Shown here: piece after piece, positions 32,869 to 42,962 of the stretch
How positions within the stretch are numbered: the first letter of the stretch is position 1
Layout: each line of letters starts with the position of its first letter
DNA from: Streptomyces sp. NBC_00557
Lineage (GTDB): Bacteria > Actinomycetota > Actinomycetes > Streptomycetales > Streptomycetaceae
Direction of reading: 5' to 3'
Length of the DNA: 64,000 nucleotides
NCBI RefSeq assembly: GCF_036345995.1
Contig: NZ_CP107796.1
Location: 2,480,001-2,544,000, forward strand
Notes under the pieces: generated by a model
Told to the model about the DNA's origin: nothing
The model's database searches: none
What the model saw: only the letters and a program-made list of their open reading frames with translations
Translations under genes and position numbers: made by a program

Positions 32869-34458
32869 TCAGACGAGGTTCACCGACCGGGCCGACGTGG
32901 CGCCGATCTCGGAGGCGACCTCGGCCAGCACGCCGGGGGACACCGTGTCGTCGACGGTGAGCACCGCCAGCGCCTCGCCGCCCTGCGCGGCACGGGCGAC
33001 CTGCATGCCGGCGATGTTGATGCCCGCCTCGCCGAGGATGCGGCCGACGGTGCCGACGACACCGGGACGGTCCTCGTAGCGCAGCACCACCATGTGGTCG
33101 GCGAGGGCGAGGTCGACGTCGTAGTCGCCGACCGCGACGATCTTCTGCAGGTGCTTGGGGCCGGCCAGCGTGCCGGAGACCGACACCTCCTCGCCGTCGG
33201 CGAGCGTGCCGCGCACGGTGACCACGTTGCGGTGCTCGCTCGACTCGGAGCTGGTGGTCAGCCGCACCTCGACGCCGCGCTCCTGCGCGAACAGCGGCGC
33301 GTTGACGTACGACACGGTCTCGTCGACGACGTCCTCGAAGACGCCCTTGAGCGCGGACAGCTCCAGCACCTTCACGTCGTGCTGGGTGATCTCGCCGTAG
33401 ACCTCGACGTCGAGGCGTACGGCGACCTCACCGGCGAGCGCGGTGAAGATCCGGCCGAGGCGCTCGGCGAGCGGCAGCCCCGGCTTGACGTCCTCGGCGA
33501 TGACACCGCCCTGGACGTTCACCGCGTCCGGCACCAGCTCGCCGGCGAGGGCGAGGCGCACGGACTTGGCGACGGCGATGCCCGCCTTCTCCTGAGCCTC
33601 GTCGGTGGAGGCGCCCAGGTGCGGGGTGCACACGACCTGGTCCAGCTCGAACAGCGGGGAGTCGGTGCACGGCTCCTTGGCGTACACGTCGAGGCCGGCG
33701 CCGGCGACCCGGCCCTCCTTCAGCGCCGCGTACAGCGCCTCCTCGTCGACGATGCCGCCGCGCGCGGCGTTGACGATGCGCACGCTCGGCTTGACCTTGC
33801 GCAGCGCCTCGTCGCCGATCAGGCCGAGGGTCTCGGGGGTCTTGGGCAGGTGGACGGTGATGAAGTCGGAGACCTCCAGCAGCTCGTCCAGGGACAGCAC
33901 CTTCACGCCCATCTGCGCGGCCCGCGCGGGCTGCACGTAGGGGTCGTAGGCGACGACCTTCATGCCGAAGGCGGACATGCGCTGGGCGACCAGGGCGCCG
34001 ATGCGGCCGAGACCGACGACGCCGAGGGTCTTCTCGGCCAGCTCCACGCCCGTGTACTTGCTGCGCTTCCACTCGCCGTTCTTCAGCGCGGCGTTGGCCT
34101 GCGGGATGTTGCGGGCGGTGGAGAGGATCAGACCGCAGGCCAGCTCGGCGGCGGTCACGATGTTGGAGGTCGGGGCGTTGACGACCATCACGCCGGCCTT
34201 GGTGGCGGCGGAGACGTCGACGTTGTCCAGGCCGACGCCGGCGCGGGCGACGACCTTGAGCTTCTTCGCCGCGGCGATGGCCTCGGCGTCGACCTTGGTG
34301 GCGGAACGGATCAGGATCGCGTCGACGTCGGCGATGGCGGGGAGCAGCTCGGCTCGGTCCGCTCCGTTGCAGTGCCGGATCTCGAAGTCCGGGCCGAGTG
34401 CGTCCACGGTCGCGGGCGACAGCTCTTCAGCGATGAGTACGACGGGTTTCGAGCTCAC
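32869..34458 (-). CDS. serA: D-3-phosphoglycerate dehydrogenase
   Basis: A 529-residue long-form SerA, first step of serine synthesis. The catalytic/NAD core covers about residues 5-315: VVGLGRIGALVAQRM (nucleotide fold), NAARGGIVDEEALY with catalytic Arg, and the Glu/His pair through CTPHLGAST. An intervening ASB-type domain follows, then a C-terminal ACT domain (about 455-529, VVLRYEDRPGVVGTVGRIL) for serine feedback. GTG 34458 has GTGAGG upstream. It is downstream of ilvC on the same strand but separated by a terminator. Confidence 0.96.
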   Translation of the reverse strand: MSSKPVVLIAEELSPATVDALGPDFEIRHCNGADRAELLPAIADVDAILIRSATKVDAEAIAAAKKLKVVARAGVGLDNVDVSAATKAGVMVVNAPTSNIVTAAELACGLILSTARNIPQANAALKNGEWKRSKYTGVELAEKTLGVVGLGRIGALVAQRMSAFGMKVVAYDPYVQPARAAQMGVKVLSLDELLEVSDFITVHLPKTPETLGLIGDEALRKVKPSVRIVNAARGGIVDEEALYAALKEGRVAGAGLDVYAKEPCTDSPLFELDQVVCTPHLGASTDEAQEKAGIAVAKSVRLALAGELVPDAVNVQGGVIAEDVKPGLPLAERLGRIFTALAGEVAVRLDVEVYGEITQHDVKVLELSALKGVFEDVVDETVSYVNAPLFAQERGVEVRLTTSSESSEHRNVVTVRGTLADGEEVSVSGTLAGPKHLQKIVAVGDYDVDLALADHMVVLRYEDRPGVVGTVGRILGEAGINIAGMQVARAAQGGEALAVLTVDDTVSPGVLAEVASEIGATSARSVNLV

Positions 34459-34471
34459 GTGAGGTCCTCAC
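34459..34471 (-). promoter_or_regulatory. Palindrome covering the serA ribosome site
   Basis: GTGAGG-T-CCTCAC immediately precedes the serA GTG and contains its Shine-Dalgarno GAGG, so the RNA could pair on itself. The loop would be too tight for full pairing, so a protein site is as likely. The 225 bases upstream (34472-34696) hold no gene; a -10-like TAGACT is seen at 34582-34577 on the minus strand. Confidence 0.25.
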
Positions 34472-34696
34472 AAGTCCAGAGCATGCGGACGGCCGTCCCG
34501 ACGGCCGCAGGCGGAGGAGGGGGGCTAGCCGCGGAAGACGCACGACGCTGTGGGCCTGACGCGTATGTTGTGCAGCAGTCTAGTTGCGCCGCGGGCGTCG
34601 GTTTGCGCCGCTGCGGAAGTATCACCCGTCCGGGGCTGGACGGGGTGGACAACGCTCGGGGTCGCCCTCGACCCGGCGCCGCCCGGGGTGACCGAA

Positions 34697-34727
34697 AGGG
34701 GGCCGGAGCAGCTTGCCCCGGCCCCCT
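34697..34727 (-). terminator. Terminator downstream of ilvC
   Basis: AGGGGGCCGGAGC (34697-34709) pairs with the GGGGCC-side arm ending GCCCCCT at 34727, with one G-U pair and a short loop. On the minus strand TTTCGG follows. It lies 10 bases after the ilvC stop. Confidence 0.65.
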
Positions 34728-34737
34728 GACATGAGGC

Positions 34738-35856
<1,119 letters not shown>

Positions 35857-36381
35857 TTATGCCGATCGGTCGAGCGCGCGCAGCGAACGGTCCGTGATCG
35901 AACGGGCGCCGCGGCCGATCGCGATCGTGCCCGACTGGACGAGTTCCTTGATGCCGAACGGCTCGAGCATCTTCAGCATGGCGGACAGCTTCTCGCTGGA
36001 GCCGGTGGCCTCGATGGTGACGGCCTCCGGGGAGACGTCGACGGTCTTGGCGCGGAACAGCTGGACGATCTCCACGATCTGGGAGCGGGTCTCGTTGTCG
36101 GCGCGGACCTTCACGAGGACGAGTTCGCGCTGCACGGCCTGACCCGGCTCCAGCTCGACGATCTTCAGCACGTTGACGAGCTTGTTGAGCTGCTTGGTCA
36201 CCTGCTCCAGCGGCAGGTCCTCGACGCCGACCACGATGGTGATGCGGGAGATGTCGGGGTGCTCGGTGACGCCGACCGCGAGCGAGTCGATGTTGAAGCC
36301 GCGCCGCGAGAACAGGGCCGCGATCCTGGCCAGGATGCCCGGGGTGTTCTCCACCAGGACGGAGAGCGTGTGCTTGGACAT
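35857..36381 (-). CDS. ilvN: Acetolactate synthase small (regulatory) subunit
   Basis: A 174-residue protein with an N-terminal ACT domain (LSVLVENTPGILARIAALFSRR, then IDSLAVGVTEHPDISRITIVV) and a C-terminal ALS_ss_C domain. It binds valine and activates IlvB. ATG 36381 lies 21 bases after the ilvB stop, so the two are co-transcribed. The 120-base gap to ilvC contains hairpins (including a CGGGCGG/CCGCCCG type stem near 35819-35850) that may process or partly terminate the message. Confidence 0.97.
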   Translation of the reverse strand: MSKHTLSVLVENTPGILARIAALFSRRGFNIDSLAVGVTEHPDISRITIVVGVEDLPLEQVTKQLNKLVNVLKIVELEPGQAVQRELVLVKVRADNETRSQIVEIVQLFRAKTVDVSPEAVTIEATGSSEKLSAMLKMLEPFGIKELVQSGTIAIGRGARSITDRSLRALDRSA

Positions 36382-36402
36382 GGTCTTTTACGTCTCTCTC
36401 GC

Positions 36403-38256
36403 TCAGTCGTCTTCGTTGTCGCCGAAGTCGGGGCGGACGTCCCGGGCGGCCATGATCTCGTCGTTGGAGGTGCCGGCGGCGACCATCGGCCACACCATCG
36501 CGTCCTCGTGGACGATGAAGTCGACGACGACGGGGCGGTCGTTGATGGAGTTCGCCTCCTGGATGACCTTGTCCAGGTCCTCCGGGCGCTCGCAGCGCAG
36601 GCCCACGCAGCCCATCGCCTCGGACAGCTTCACGAAGTCCGGCACGCGCGTGCCCTTCGCCTCCGGGTTGATGTCGTCGGGGCCGGAGTGCAGCACGGTG
36701 TTGGAGTAGCGCTGGTTGTAGAACAGGGTCTGCCACTGGCGGACCATGCCGAGGGCGCCGTTGTTGATGATGGCGACCTTGATCGGGATGTTGTTCAGCG
36801 CGCAGGTGGTCAGTTCCTGATTGGTCATCTGGAAGCAGCCGTCGCCGTCGATCGCCCAGACGGTCTGCTCCGGCCGGCCGGCCTTGGCGCCCATCGCGGC
36901 CGGGACGGCGTAGCCCATGGTTCCGGCGCCGCCGGAGTTCAGCCAGGTGGCGGGCCTGTCGTACTGGATGAAGTGCGCGGCCCACATCTGGTGCTGGCCG
37001 ACGCCCGCGGCGAAGATCGTGCCCTCGGGCGCCAGTTGCCCGATGCGCTCGATGACCGCCTGCGGGGACAGGGAGCCGTCCTCGGGCTGGTCATAGCCGA
37101 GCGGGTAGGTCTCGCGCCAGCGGTTCAGGTCGCTCCACCAGGCGGTGTAGTCGCCCTTGTGGCCCTCGCTGTGCTCCTTCTGCACGGCCTGGATCAGGTC
37201 GGCGATGACCTCGCGGGCGTCGCCGACGATCGGCACGTCGGCGGCGCGGTTCTTGCCGATCTCGGCCGGGTCGATGTCGGCGTGGACGATCTTGGCGTAC
37301 GGGGCGAAGCTGTCCAGCCTGCCGGTGACGCGGTCGTCGAAGCGGGCTCCGAGGGCGACGATCAGGTCGGCCTTCTGCAGCGCGGTGACGGCGGTGACCG
37401 CACCGTGCATGCCCGGCATTCCCACGTGCAGCGGGTGGCTGTCGGGGAACGCGCCGAGCGCCATCAGGGTGGTGGTGACGGGCGCTCCGGTGAGTTCGGC
37501 GAGGACCTTCAGCTCGGCGGTGGCCCGCGCCTTGAGGACGCCGCCGCCGACGTAGAGGACCGGCCGCCTGGCGGAGGTGATCAGCTTGGCCGCCTCGCGG
37601 ATCTGCTTGGCGTGCGGCTTGGTCACCGGCCGGTAGCCGGGCAGGTCCATGGTGGGCGGCCAGGTGAAGGTGGTCTTCGCCTGGAGGGCGTCCTTGGAGA
37701 TGTCGACCAGGACCGGGCCCGGGCGGCCGGTGGAGGCGATGTGGAAGGCCTGCGCGATGACCCGCGGGATGTCCTCGGCCTTGGTGACGAGGAAGTTGTG
37801 CTTGGTGATCGGCATGGTGATGCCGACGATGTCCGCCTCCTGGAAGGCGTCCGTGCCGATGGACGAGGACGCCACCTGGCCGGTGATCGCGACCAGCGGC
37901 ACGGAGTCCATGTGGGCGTCGGCGATCGGCGTGACCAGGTTGGTGGCGCCGGGGCCGCTGGTGGCCATGCAGACGCCGACCTTGCCGGTGGCCTGGGCGT
38001 AGCCGGTGGCCGCGTGGCCGGCGCCCTGCTCGTGGCGGACCAGCACGTGGCGCACCCGGGTGGAGTCCATCAGCGGGTCGTACGCCGGCAGGATCGCGCC
38101 GCCGGGAATGCCGAATACCGTGTCAGCGCCGACCTCCTCGAGGGAGCGGATGAGGGACTGCGCACCCGTGACGTGCTCGACGGGGGCGGACTGCTGTCCT
38201 CCGGATCGGGGCCGCGGCTGCGGATGGGCCCCGGTGGCCTGCTCGGTCATCGGCAT
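36403..38256 (-). CDS. ilvB: Acetolactate synthase large (catalytic) subunit
   Basis: A 617-residue ThDP enzyme, first common step of branched-chain amino acid synthesis. It has [15 protein letters not shown] with the catalytic Glu in [32 protein letters not shown] and the ThDP-magnesium motif [23 protein letters not shown] (as consecutive segments). Start ATG 38256 or the ATG six bases later (38250), which has better GAGAAGAG spacing. A leader peptide and terminator lie upstream, so expression is set by attenuation. Confidence 0.97.
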   Translation of the reverse strand: MPMTEQATGAHPQPRPRSGGQQSAPVEHVTGAQSLIRSLEEVGADTVFGIPGGAILPAYDPLMDSTRVRHVLVRHEQGAGHAATGYAQATGKVGVCMATSGPGATNLVTPIADAHMDSVPLVAITGQVASSSIGTDAFQEADIVGITMPITKHNFLVTKAEDIPRVIAQAFHIASTGRPGPVLVDISKDALQAKTTFTWPPTMDLPGYRPVTKPHAKQIREAAKLITSARRPVLYVGGGVLKARATAELKVLAELTGAPVTTTLMALGAFPDSHPLHVGMPGMHGAVTAVTALQKADLIVALGARFDDRVTGRLDSFAPYAKIVHADIDPAEIGKNRAADVPIVGDAREVIADLIQAVQKEHSEGHKGDYTAWWSDLNRWRETYPLGYDQPEDGSLSPQAVIERIGQLAPEGTIFAAGVGQHQMWAAHFIQYDRPATWLNSGGAGTMGYAVPAAMGAKAGRPEQTVWAIDGDGCFQMTNQELTTCALNNIPIKVAIINNGALGMVRQWQTLFYNQRYSNTVLHSGPDDINPEAKGTRVPDFVKLSEAMGCVGLRCERPEDLDKVIQEANSINDRPVVVDFIVHEDAMVWPMVAAGTSNDEIMAARDVRPDFGDNEDD

Positions 38257-38330
38257 TCTCTTCTCGATGCTGAGGGTTTTTGCGAGGTTTGGGCGGAGTT
38301 CAAGCGCTGCACGAACGGCACTCGTGCAAC

Positions 38331-38364
38331 AAAAAACCCCTCGTGCCGCAAGGCAAGCGAGGGG
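38331..38364 (-). terminator. ilvB attenuator (intrinsic terminator)
   Basis: On the minus strand CCCCTCG ... CGAGGGG with an inner TGCC/GGCA pairing is followed by six T residues. It lies 75 bases before ilvB and 55 bases after the leader-peptide stop. A second hairpin (GCACGAGTGCCGTTCGTGC) follows immediately. Leader ORF plus terminator is classical transcription attenuation. Confidence 0.85.
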
Positions 38365-38418
38365 AGCGCGCCGGTGAGGTCGCTGGGGATTCCGGAAGGT
38401 CCTCCGGTGGGTCCCAGC

Positions 38419-38460
38419 TCAGCCGACGCGCTGTCCAAGTACGAGAATTCGGGTGCGCAT
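38419..38460 (-). CDS. ilvB leader peptide MRTRILVLGQRVG
   Basis: A 13-residue ORF preceded by GGGGGGAGGG at 8 bases. It contains Ile-Leu-Val-Leu in a row, the three branched-chain amino acids whose supply it senses. Stalling at these codons would favour an antiterminator and allow transcription into ilvBNC. The sequence matches the form of leader peptide found before ilvB in Streptomyces. A TTGACA (minus strand 38497-38492) overlaps the stop codon of the upstream GGDEF gene, but no good -10 follows it. Confidence 0.85.
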   Translation of the reverse strand: MRTRILVLGQRVG

Positions 38461-38493
38461 GGCACTGACCCTCCCCCCGACGCGCACCACATG

Positions 38494-41400
38494 TCAAGTA
38501 GGTGGGACGGGAGTCTCAGGATGTGAACGAAGGGCGCCACCGCCTCCGACGACGGCCGTCACGCCTCCTGTGTACACGTTGGAGCGCCCCTGCGGTTCAC
38601 TCACCCCTTTCCATGGCGTGTTCACCTCCGCGGCGCCCGCGAACGCCGGCTCGGCCGGCGGGTGCGGCACCGGGTAGTGGCCGGATCCGAGCGCCCGGCG
38701 CAGCCGGTACTCGTCCAGCGGGCCGGCGAAGACCATGCCCTGCCCGTGGGTGCAGCCCATCGCGCGCAGCGCGACGACCTGCTCCGGCAGGTCCACGCCC
38801 TCGGCCACGGACTGCAGCCCGAGATCGCCGGCGATCCGCAGCAGACCACTGGTGATCTTGTACAGCCGCGCGGACTCCACGACGCCCTCGACCAGGCTGC
38901 GGTCGAGTTTCAGGATGTCCACGGGCAGCCTTCTGAGGGCGGTGATGGCCGCGTGGCCGCTGCCGAAGCCGTCCAGCGCGATCCGCACCCCGAGCCGGCT
39001 CAGCGCGGTCAGCCGGCGCTCCAGCTCGTCCAGGCCGACCCGCGGATCGATGTCGGACAGCTCCAGCACCAGCGCGCCGGGCGGCAGCCCGTGCCGGGTC
39101 AGCAGCGCCTCCACGGAGCCGGGCGGCATCGAGCGGTCCAGCAGCCGCCGGGCGCTGGTGCGCACCGCCACCGGGACGACGGTCCCGCTCGCCGCCCGCT
39201 CGGCGGCCTGCTCGATCGCCTCCCGCAGGATCCAGCGGTCCAGCTCGGCCGTCTTGTCGCCGTCCTCCGCCATCCGCAGGAACTCGGCCGGGGTGAACAG
39301 CACCCCCTGCGAGGAGCGCCAGCGCGCCTGCGCCGAGACCGCCGTGATCCGGCCGTCGCCGAGGCGCACCACCGGCTGGTGCAGCAGTGCGAACTCGCCG
39401 TCGTGCAGCGCGGCGCGCAGCCGGGTGGCCAGCTCCGCCTTGCGTACGACGTCCTGCTGCATCTGCGGCCGGTACAGCTCCACCCGGCCCTTTCCGGCCG
39501 CTTTGGCGCGGTACATCGCGAGGTCGGCGTTGCGCAGCAGCTCGCCCGCGCCGAGGCCCGGTTCGGCGAAGGCGACGCCGATGGAGGCGTTGACCCGGAC
39601 GTCCCGGCCCTCGATGGCGTAGGGCTGGGAGAGGGTCACCCTGAGGCGGTCGGCGAGCTCCAGGATGTTCCGCTCCCGGGCGGCACTCTCCCGGGTGCCG
39701 TCCCCGACGATCAGCGCCGCGAACTCGTCGCCGCCCAGCCGGGAGGCGGTGTCCCCGTGCCGGACCGCGTCCTGGAGTCTGCGGGCGGCCTGGACGAGCA
39801 GTTCGTCGCCGGCCTGGTGTCCGATCGTGTCGTTGACGGCCTTGAAACCGTCCAGGTCGATGAAGAGCACGGCCGTACCGCGCAGGGCGGTGCCCCGGTC
39901 GGTCGCGCGGCGGCCGGACAGGGCCTGCTGGACGCGCTTGGTGAACAGGGCGCGGTTGGGCAGGTCGGTCAGCGGGTCGTGCTCGGCGTTGTGCTGCAAC
40001 TGCGCCTGCAGGCGGACCCGCTCGGTCACGTCCCGGCTGTTGAAGATCAGGCCGCCGTGGTGGCGGTTGACGGTCGACTCCACGTTGAGCCAGCCGCCGT
40101 CGCCGGACCGGAAGCGGCATTCGATCCGGGTGGTGGGCTCCTCCAGCGGGCTGGCGGCGAGGAAGCGGCGCACCTCGTGCACCACGCAGCCCAGGTCCTC
40201 CGGGTGGATGAGGGCGGCCAGCTCGGTGCCCACCAGTTCCTCGGCGGGGCGGCCGTAGACCCCGGCGGCGGCCGGGGAGACGTACCGCAGGACGCCGTTG
40301 GGCGCGGCGATCATGATGACGTCGCTGGAGCCCTGCACCAGGGAGCGGAAGTGGTTCTCCTTCTGGGCCAGTTCCTGGGTCAGGGTGATGTTGTCCAGCA
40401 GCATGATGCCCTGCCGGATGACGAGCGCGAGCACCACGGCGCCCGCGGTGATCAGCACGACGTGGTCGGGCCGGCGCCCGTTGAGGACGTTGTACAGGAT
40501 GCCCAGGGTGCACACGGCTGCGGCGAGGTACGGGGTGAGGGCGGCCAGGGAGCCGGCGAGCGGCCGGCCGGCCGGATAGCGGCTGTGCTCGCCTCCCGGG
40601 GTGGGCACGGACACGTGGTGGTGGCCGGTGCCGCGCTGTCCGGGCAGGTGCTCGTGGACCACGCGCGTGTGCCCGTCCGGTACGTGCGCCGTCCGCGCGC
40701 CCTTGCGGCGGGTCGCCGCCCAGGGGGCGTAGGCGAGCAGCAGCGAACCGGAGAACCAGCCGGCGTCCAGCAGCTGCCCGGAGTGGTAGCTGCTGTGCAG
40801 CAGGGGCGAGGTGAACAGCGCGTCGCACATCACGGTCAGCGCGAGGGCGCCGATCGCGGTGTTCACCGCCGTGCGGTTGCCCGGGGAGCGGCGGAAGTGC
40901 AGCGCGAGCACCATGCTGACGAGCGCGATGTCCATCAGCGGGTACGCCAGCGACAGCGCGGTGTGCGCCACGCTCGGTCCGTCGAACCGGGCCGCCTGGG
41001 CGAGCGCCAGGCTCCACGACAGCGTGAGCAGCGAGCCGCCGATCAGCCAGGCGTCCAGCGCCAGGCAGATCCAGCCGGCCTTGGTCACCGGCCGTTTGGC
41101 GAGCACCAGCAGGCCCACGATGGCGGGCGGCGCGAAGCACAGGAAGAACAGGTCGGCATAGCTGGGGCTGGGCACGGACTGCCCGAGGACGACCTCGTAC
41201 CACCCCCAGACGGCGTTGCCGAGGGACGCCATCATCGAGGAGAGGGCGAACAGCAGCCAGGCCGAGCGGAAGCGGACGCGCGGACTGCGGGCGTACACGA
41301 AGCAGGACACGGCGGCGGCGCCGGCCGCGGCGCTCAGTCCGAAGTCGCCCATGATCAACGCCAGTTCGTCCGTGCCCCAGTCGAACGCGGCCCCGACGGC

Positions 41401-41733
41401 GTAGGCCGCGCAGACGAGGGCGAGGACGAGTTGCTCCCGCGTGCGGGCGCCCTCCCCGGCGGGCGGGCGGCCCGGCGGCGGGGCCGGCTGCGGGTGCGGT
41501 GCGCGCACCGCTGGGTCGAGGGCGGTCGTCAGCGAGGGCGGCGCACTCACCGGGGCCTCCCGGTCCGCGCCGCTCCCGGGTCCCGGTGCCGGTGCGCCGG
41601 GTGCGCGTGCCTCCTGCGGCCGCTGTGCCGGCGCTGGTGATGGCTGTGGTGGCCCGTGTGGTGGCCGCGTCTGCGCGCGGCCGTGCGCCAGGGTCGCCGT
41701 CGGCGGCTCCGCCGCGTCGGATCGCTCGTCCAT
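38494..41733 (-). CDS. Membrane PAS-GGDEF-EAL protein with degenerate EAL domain
   Basis: A 1079-residue protein: a Pro/Ala-rich N-terminus (1-95), about ten TM helices (about 100-450), PAS (about 465-580), GGDEF (about 585-755, intact GGDEF in LGGDEFAAL and the upstream DLDGFKAVND) and EAL-like (about 760-1015). In the EAL domain the motif itself reads SAQ (VSAQARW), the Asn-containing strand is AVRTSAR, ELTE is ELSD, DDFG is LDGFG and VAEGVE is VAEGVD. The metal-binding set is therefore lost: expected to be a diguanylate cyclase or a c-di-GMP receptor rather than a phosphodiesterase. It resembles the Streptomyces protein called CdgF (recollection). ATG 41733. Confidence 0.92.
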   Translation of the reverse strand: MDERSDAAEPPTATLAHGRAQTRPPHGPPQPSPAPAQRPQEARAPGAPAPGPGSGADREAPVSAPPSLTTALDPAVRAPHPQPAPPPGRPPAGEGARTREQLVLALVCAAYAVGAAFDWGTDELALIMGDFGLSAAAGAAAVSCFVYARSPRVRFRSAWLLFALSSMMASLGNAVWGWYEVVLGQSVPSPSYADLFFLCFAPPAIVGLLVLAKRPVTKAGWICLALDAWLIGGSLLTLSWSLALAQAARFDGPSVAHTALSLAYPLMDIALVSMVLALHFRRSPGNRTAVNTAIGALALTVMCDALFTSPLLHSSYHSGQLLDAGWFSGSLLLAYAPWAATRRKGARTAHVPDGHTRVVHEHLPGQRGTGHHHVSVPTPGGEHSRYPAGRPLAGSLAALTPYLAAAVCTLGILYNVLNGRRPDHVVLITAGAVVLALVIRQGIMLLDNITLTQELAQKENHFRSLVQGSSDVIMIAAPNGVLRYVSPAAAGVYGRPAEELVGTELAALIHPEDLGCVVHEVRRFLAASPLEEPTTRIECRFRSGDGGWLNVESTVNRHHGGLIFNSRDVTERVRLQAQLQHNAEHDPLTDLPNRALFTKRVQQALSGRRATDRGTALRGTAVLFIDLDGFKAVNDTIGHQAGDELLVQAARRLQDAVRHGDTASRLGGDEFAALIVGDGTRESAARERNILELADRLRVTLSQPYAIEGRDVRVNASIGVAFAEPGLGAGELLRNADLAMYRAKAAGKGRVELYRPQMQQDVVRKAELATRLRAALHDGEFALLHQPVVRLGDGRITAVSAQARWRSSQGVLFTPAEFLRMAEDGDKTAELDRWILREAIEQAAERAASGTVVPVAVRTSARRLLDRSMPPGSVEALLTRHGLPPGALVLELSDIDPRVGLDELERRLTALSRLGVRIALDGFGSGHAAITALRRLPVDILKLDRSLVEGVVESARLYKITSGLLRIAGDLGLQSVAEGVDLPEQVVALRAMGCTHGQGMVFAGPLDEYRLRRALGSGHYPVPHPPAEPAFAGAAEVNTPWKGVSEPQGRSNVYTGGVTAVVGGGGALRSHPETPVPPT

Positions 41734-41932
41734 AGGCCGTGCATCGCCCGTCGCCCCCCTCACAAATCTGAAATGTCCATCCCCGGCGCCCAACGGTCGG
41801 CGGCGCTGCCCCTTCCGGGACGATACACCAGGATCGTCACTCAGGGACATAGCTTCTCTACGCTCCGTGACGACCAGCGCGGATGCGGGTACGGCCCGCG
41901 TCCGGGGGGTTGCGCAGGGTGCCGGAAGCGGA

Positions 41933-42886
41933 TCAGACCCCTGTCGTCAGGATCACGTTGCGCAGCGGCTCCCGGTTCACGAACCGGGTCAGCTGGTCCA
42001 CGAGCAGCCGCTTCGCGCGGGGCAGGAACGCCGAGGTGGGCCCGCCCACGTGCGGGCTGATGAGCACGCCGGGGGCCTGCCAGAGCGGGTGTCCCGGCGG
42101 CAGCGGCTCGGGGTCGGTGACGTCGAGGGCCGCGGTGATCCGGCCGCTCTCCAGCTCCGCGAGCAGCGCCTTGGTGTCGACGACCGGGCCGCGGGCGACG
42201 TTGACGAGCAGCGCGCCGTCCTTCATCCGCCCCAGGAACTGGGCGTCCACCAGGCCACGCGTCTGCTCCGTCAAGGGCGTGGAGAGGATCACGACATCGG
42301 CGTGTGGAAGCAGAGAGGGCAATTCGGTGAGCGGATGCACCGGACCGCGCGCCGTGGTGCGCTCAGAGCGCGCGACGCGCGCCACCCGCGCGACCTCGAA
42401 GGGCGCGAGCCGGTCCTCGATGGCAGCGCCGATGGCGCCGTAGCCGACGATGAGGACGGACTTGTCGGCGAGCGAGGGATGAAACGCGCTCTGCCAGCGC
42501 TCCTGCTGCTGGGCGCGGACGAAGCCGGGGATGCCGCGCAGGGAGGCGAGCGTCAGGGCCAGCGCGAGTTCGGCGGTGCTCGCCTCGTGCACGCCGCGGG
42601 CGTTGCACAGCTGCACGCCCGGCCGGATGACGGACAGCCGGGCGGTGACGTCGTCCACCCCGGCCGTCAGCGTCTGGACCACCCTGACGTTCGTCAGATG
42701 CTCCAGCGGGCGCACCTTGACCTGCCACCGCTTCATGTAGGGCACCACGTACACGACGCAGTCCGCCGGGTCGCCGGGAAAGGGCTGCTCGCCGTCCTCG
42801 CCCCCGTCCCAGAACAGGTACCGGGGCCCGGCGGGAAGTCCCTCGATCTCCTCGGGCGCGATGGGAATCCAGACGTCAGCACTCAT
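41933..42886 (-). CDS. D-2-hydroxyacid dehydrogenase family protein
   Basis: A 317-residue NAD(P)-dependent oxidoreductase. It shows the nucleotide-binding motif LIVGYGAIGAAIEDRLAPFE, catalytic Arg in LVNVARGPVVDT, Glu in DVTDPEPLPPGHPLW and His in LISPHVGGPTSAF. Likely reduces a 2-keto acid such as glyoxylate or hydroxypyruvate; substrate not deducible. ATG 42886. The 200 bases between it and the GGDEF gene hold no gene. Divergent from the aldo/keto reductase. Confidence 0.93.
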   Translation of the reverse strand: MSADVWIPIAPEEIEGLPAGPRYLFWDGGEDGEQPFPGDPADCVVYVVPYMKRWQVKVRPLEHLTNVRVVQTLTAGVDDVTARLSVIRPGVQLCNARGVHEASTAELALALTLASLRGIPGFVRAQQQERWQSAFHPSLADKSVLIVGYGAIGAAIEDRLAPFEVARVARVARSERTTARGPVHPLTELPSLLPHADVVILSTPLTEQTRGLVDAQFLGRMKDGALLVNVARGPVVDTKALLAELESGRITAALDVTDPEPLPPGHPLWQAPGVLISPHVGGPTSAFLPRAKRLLVDQLTRFVNREPLRNVILTTGV

Positions 42887-42962
42887 GGCAAGGAGGCTAT
42901 GTCAGGCACGCGCGCGTGCAGAGGTTAGGTTGGGGGCCGGGCTGAGGGAGGTTCACGAGCAG

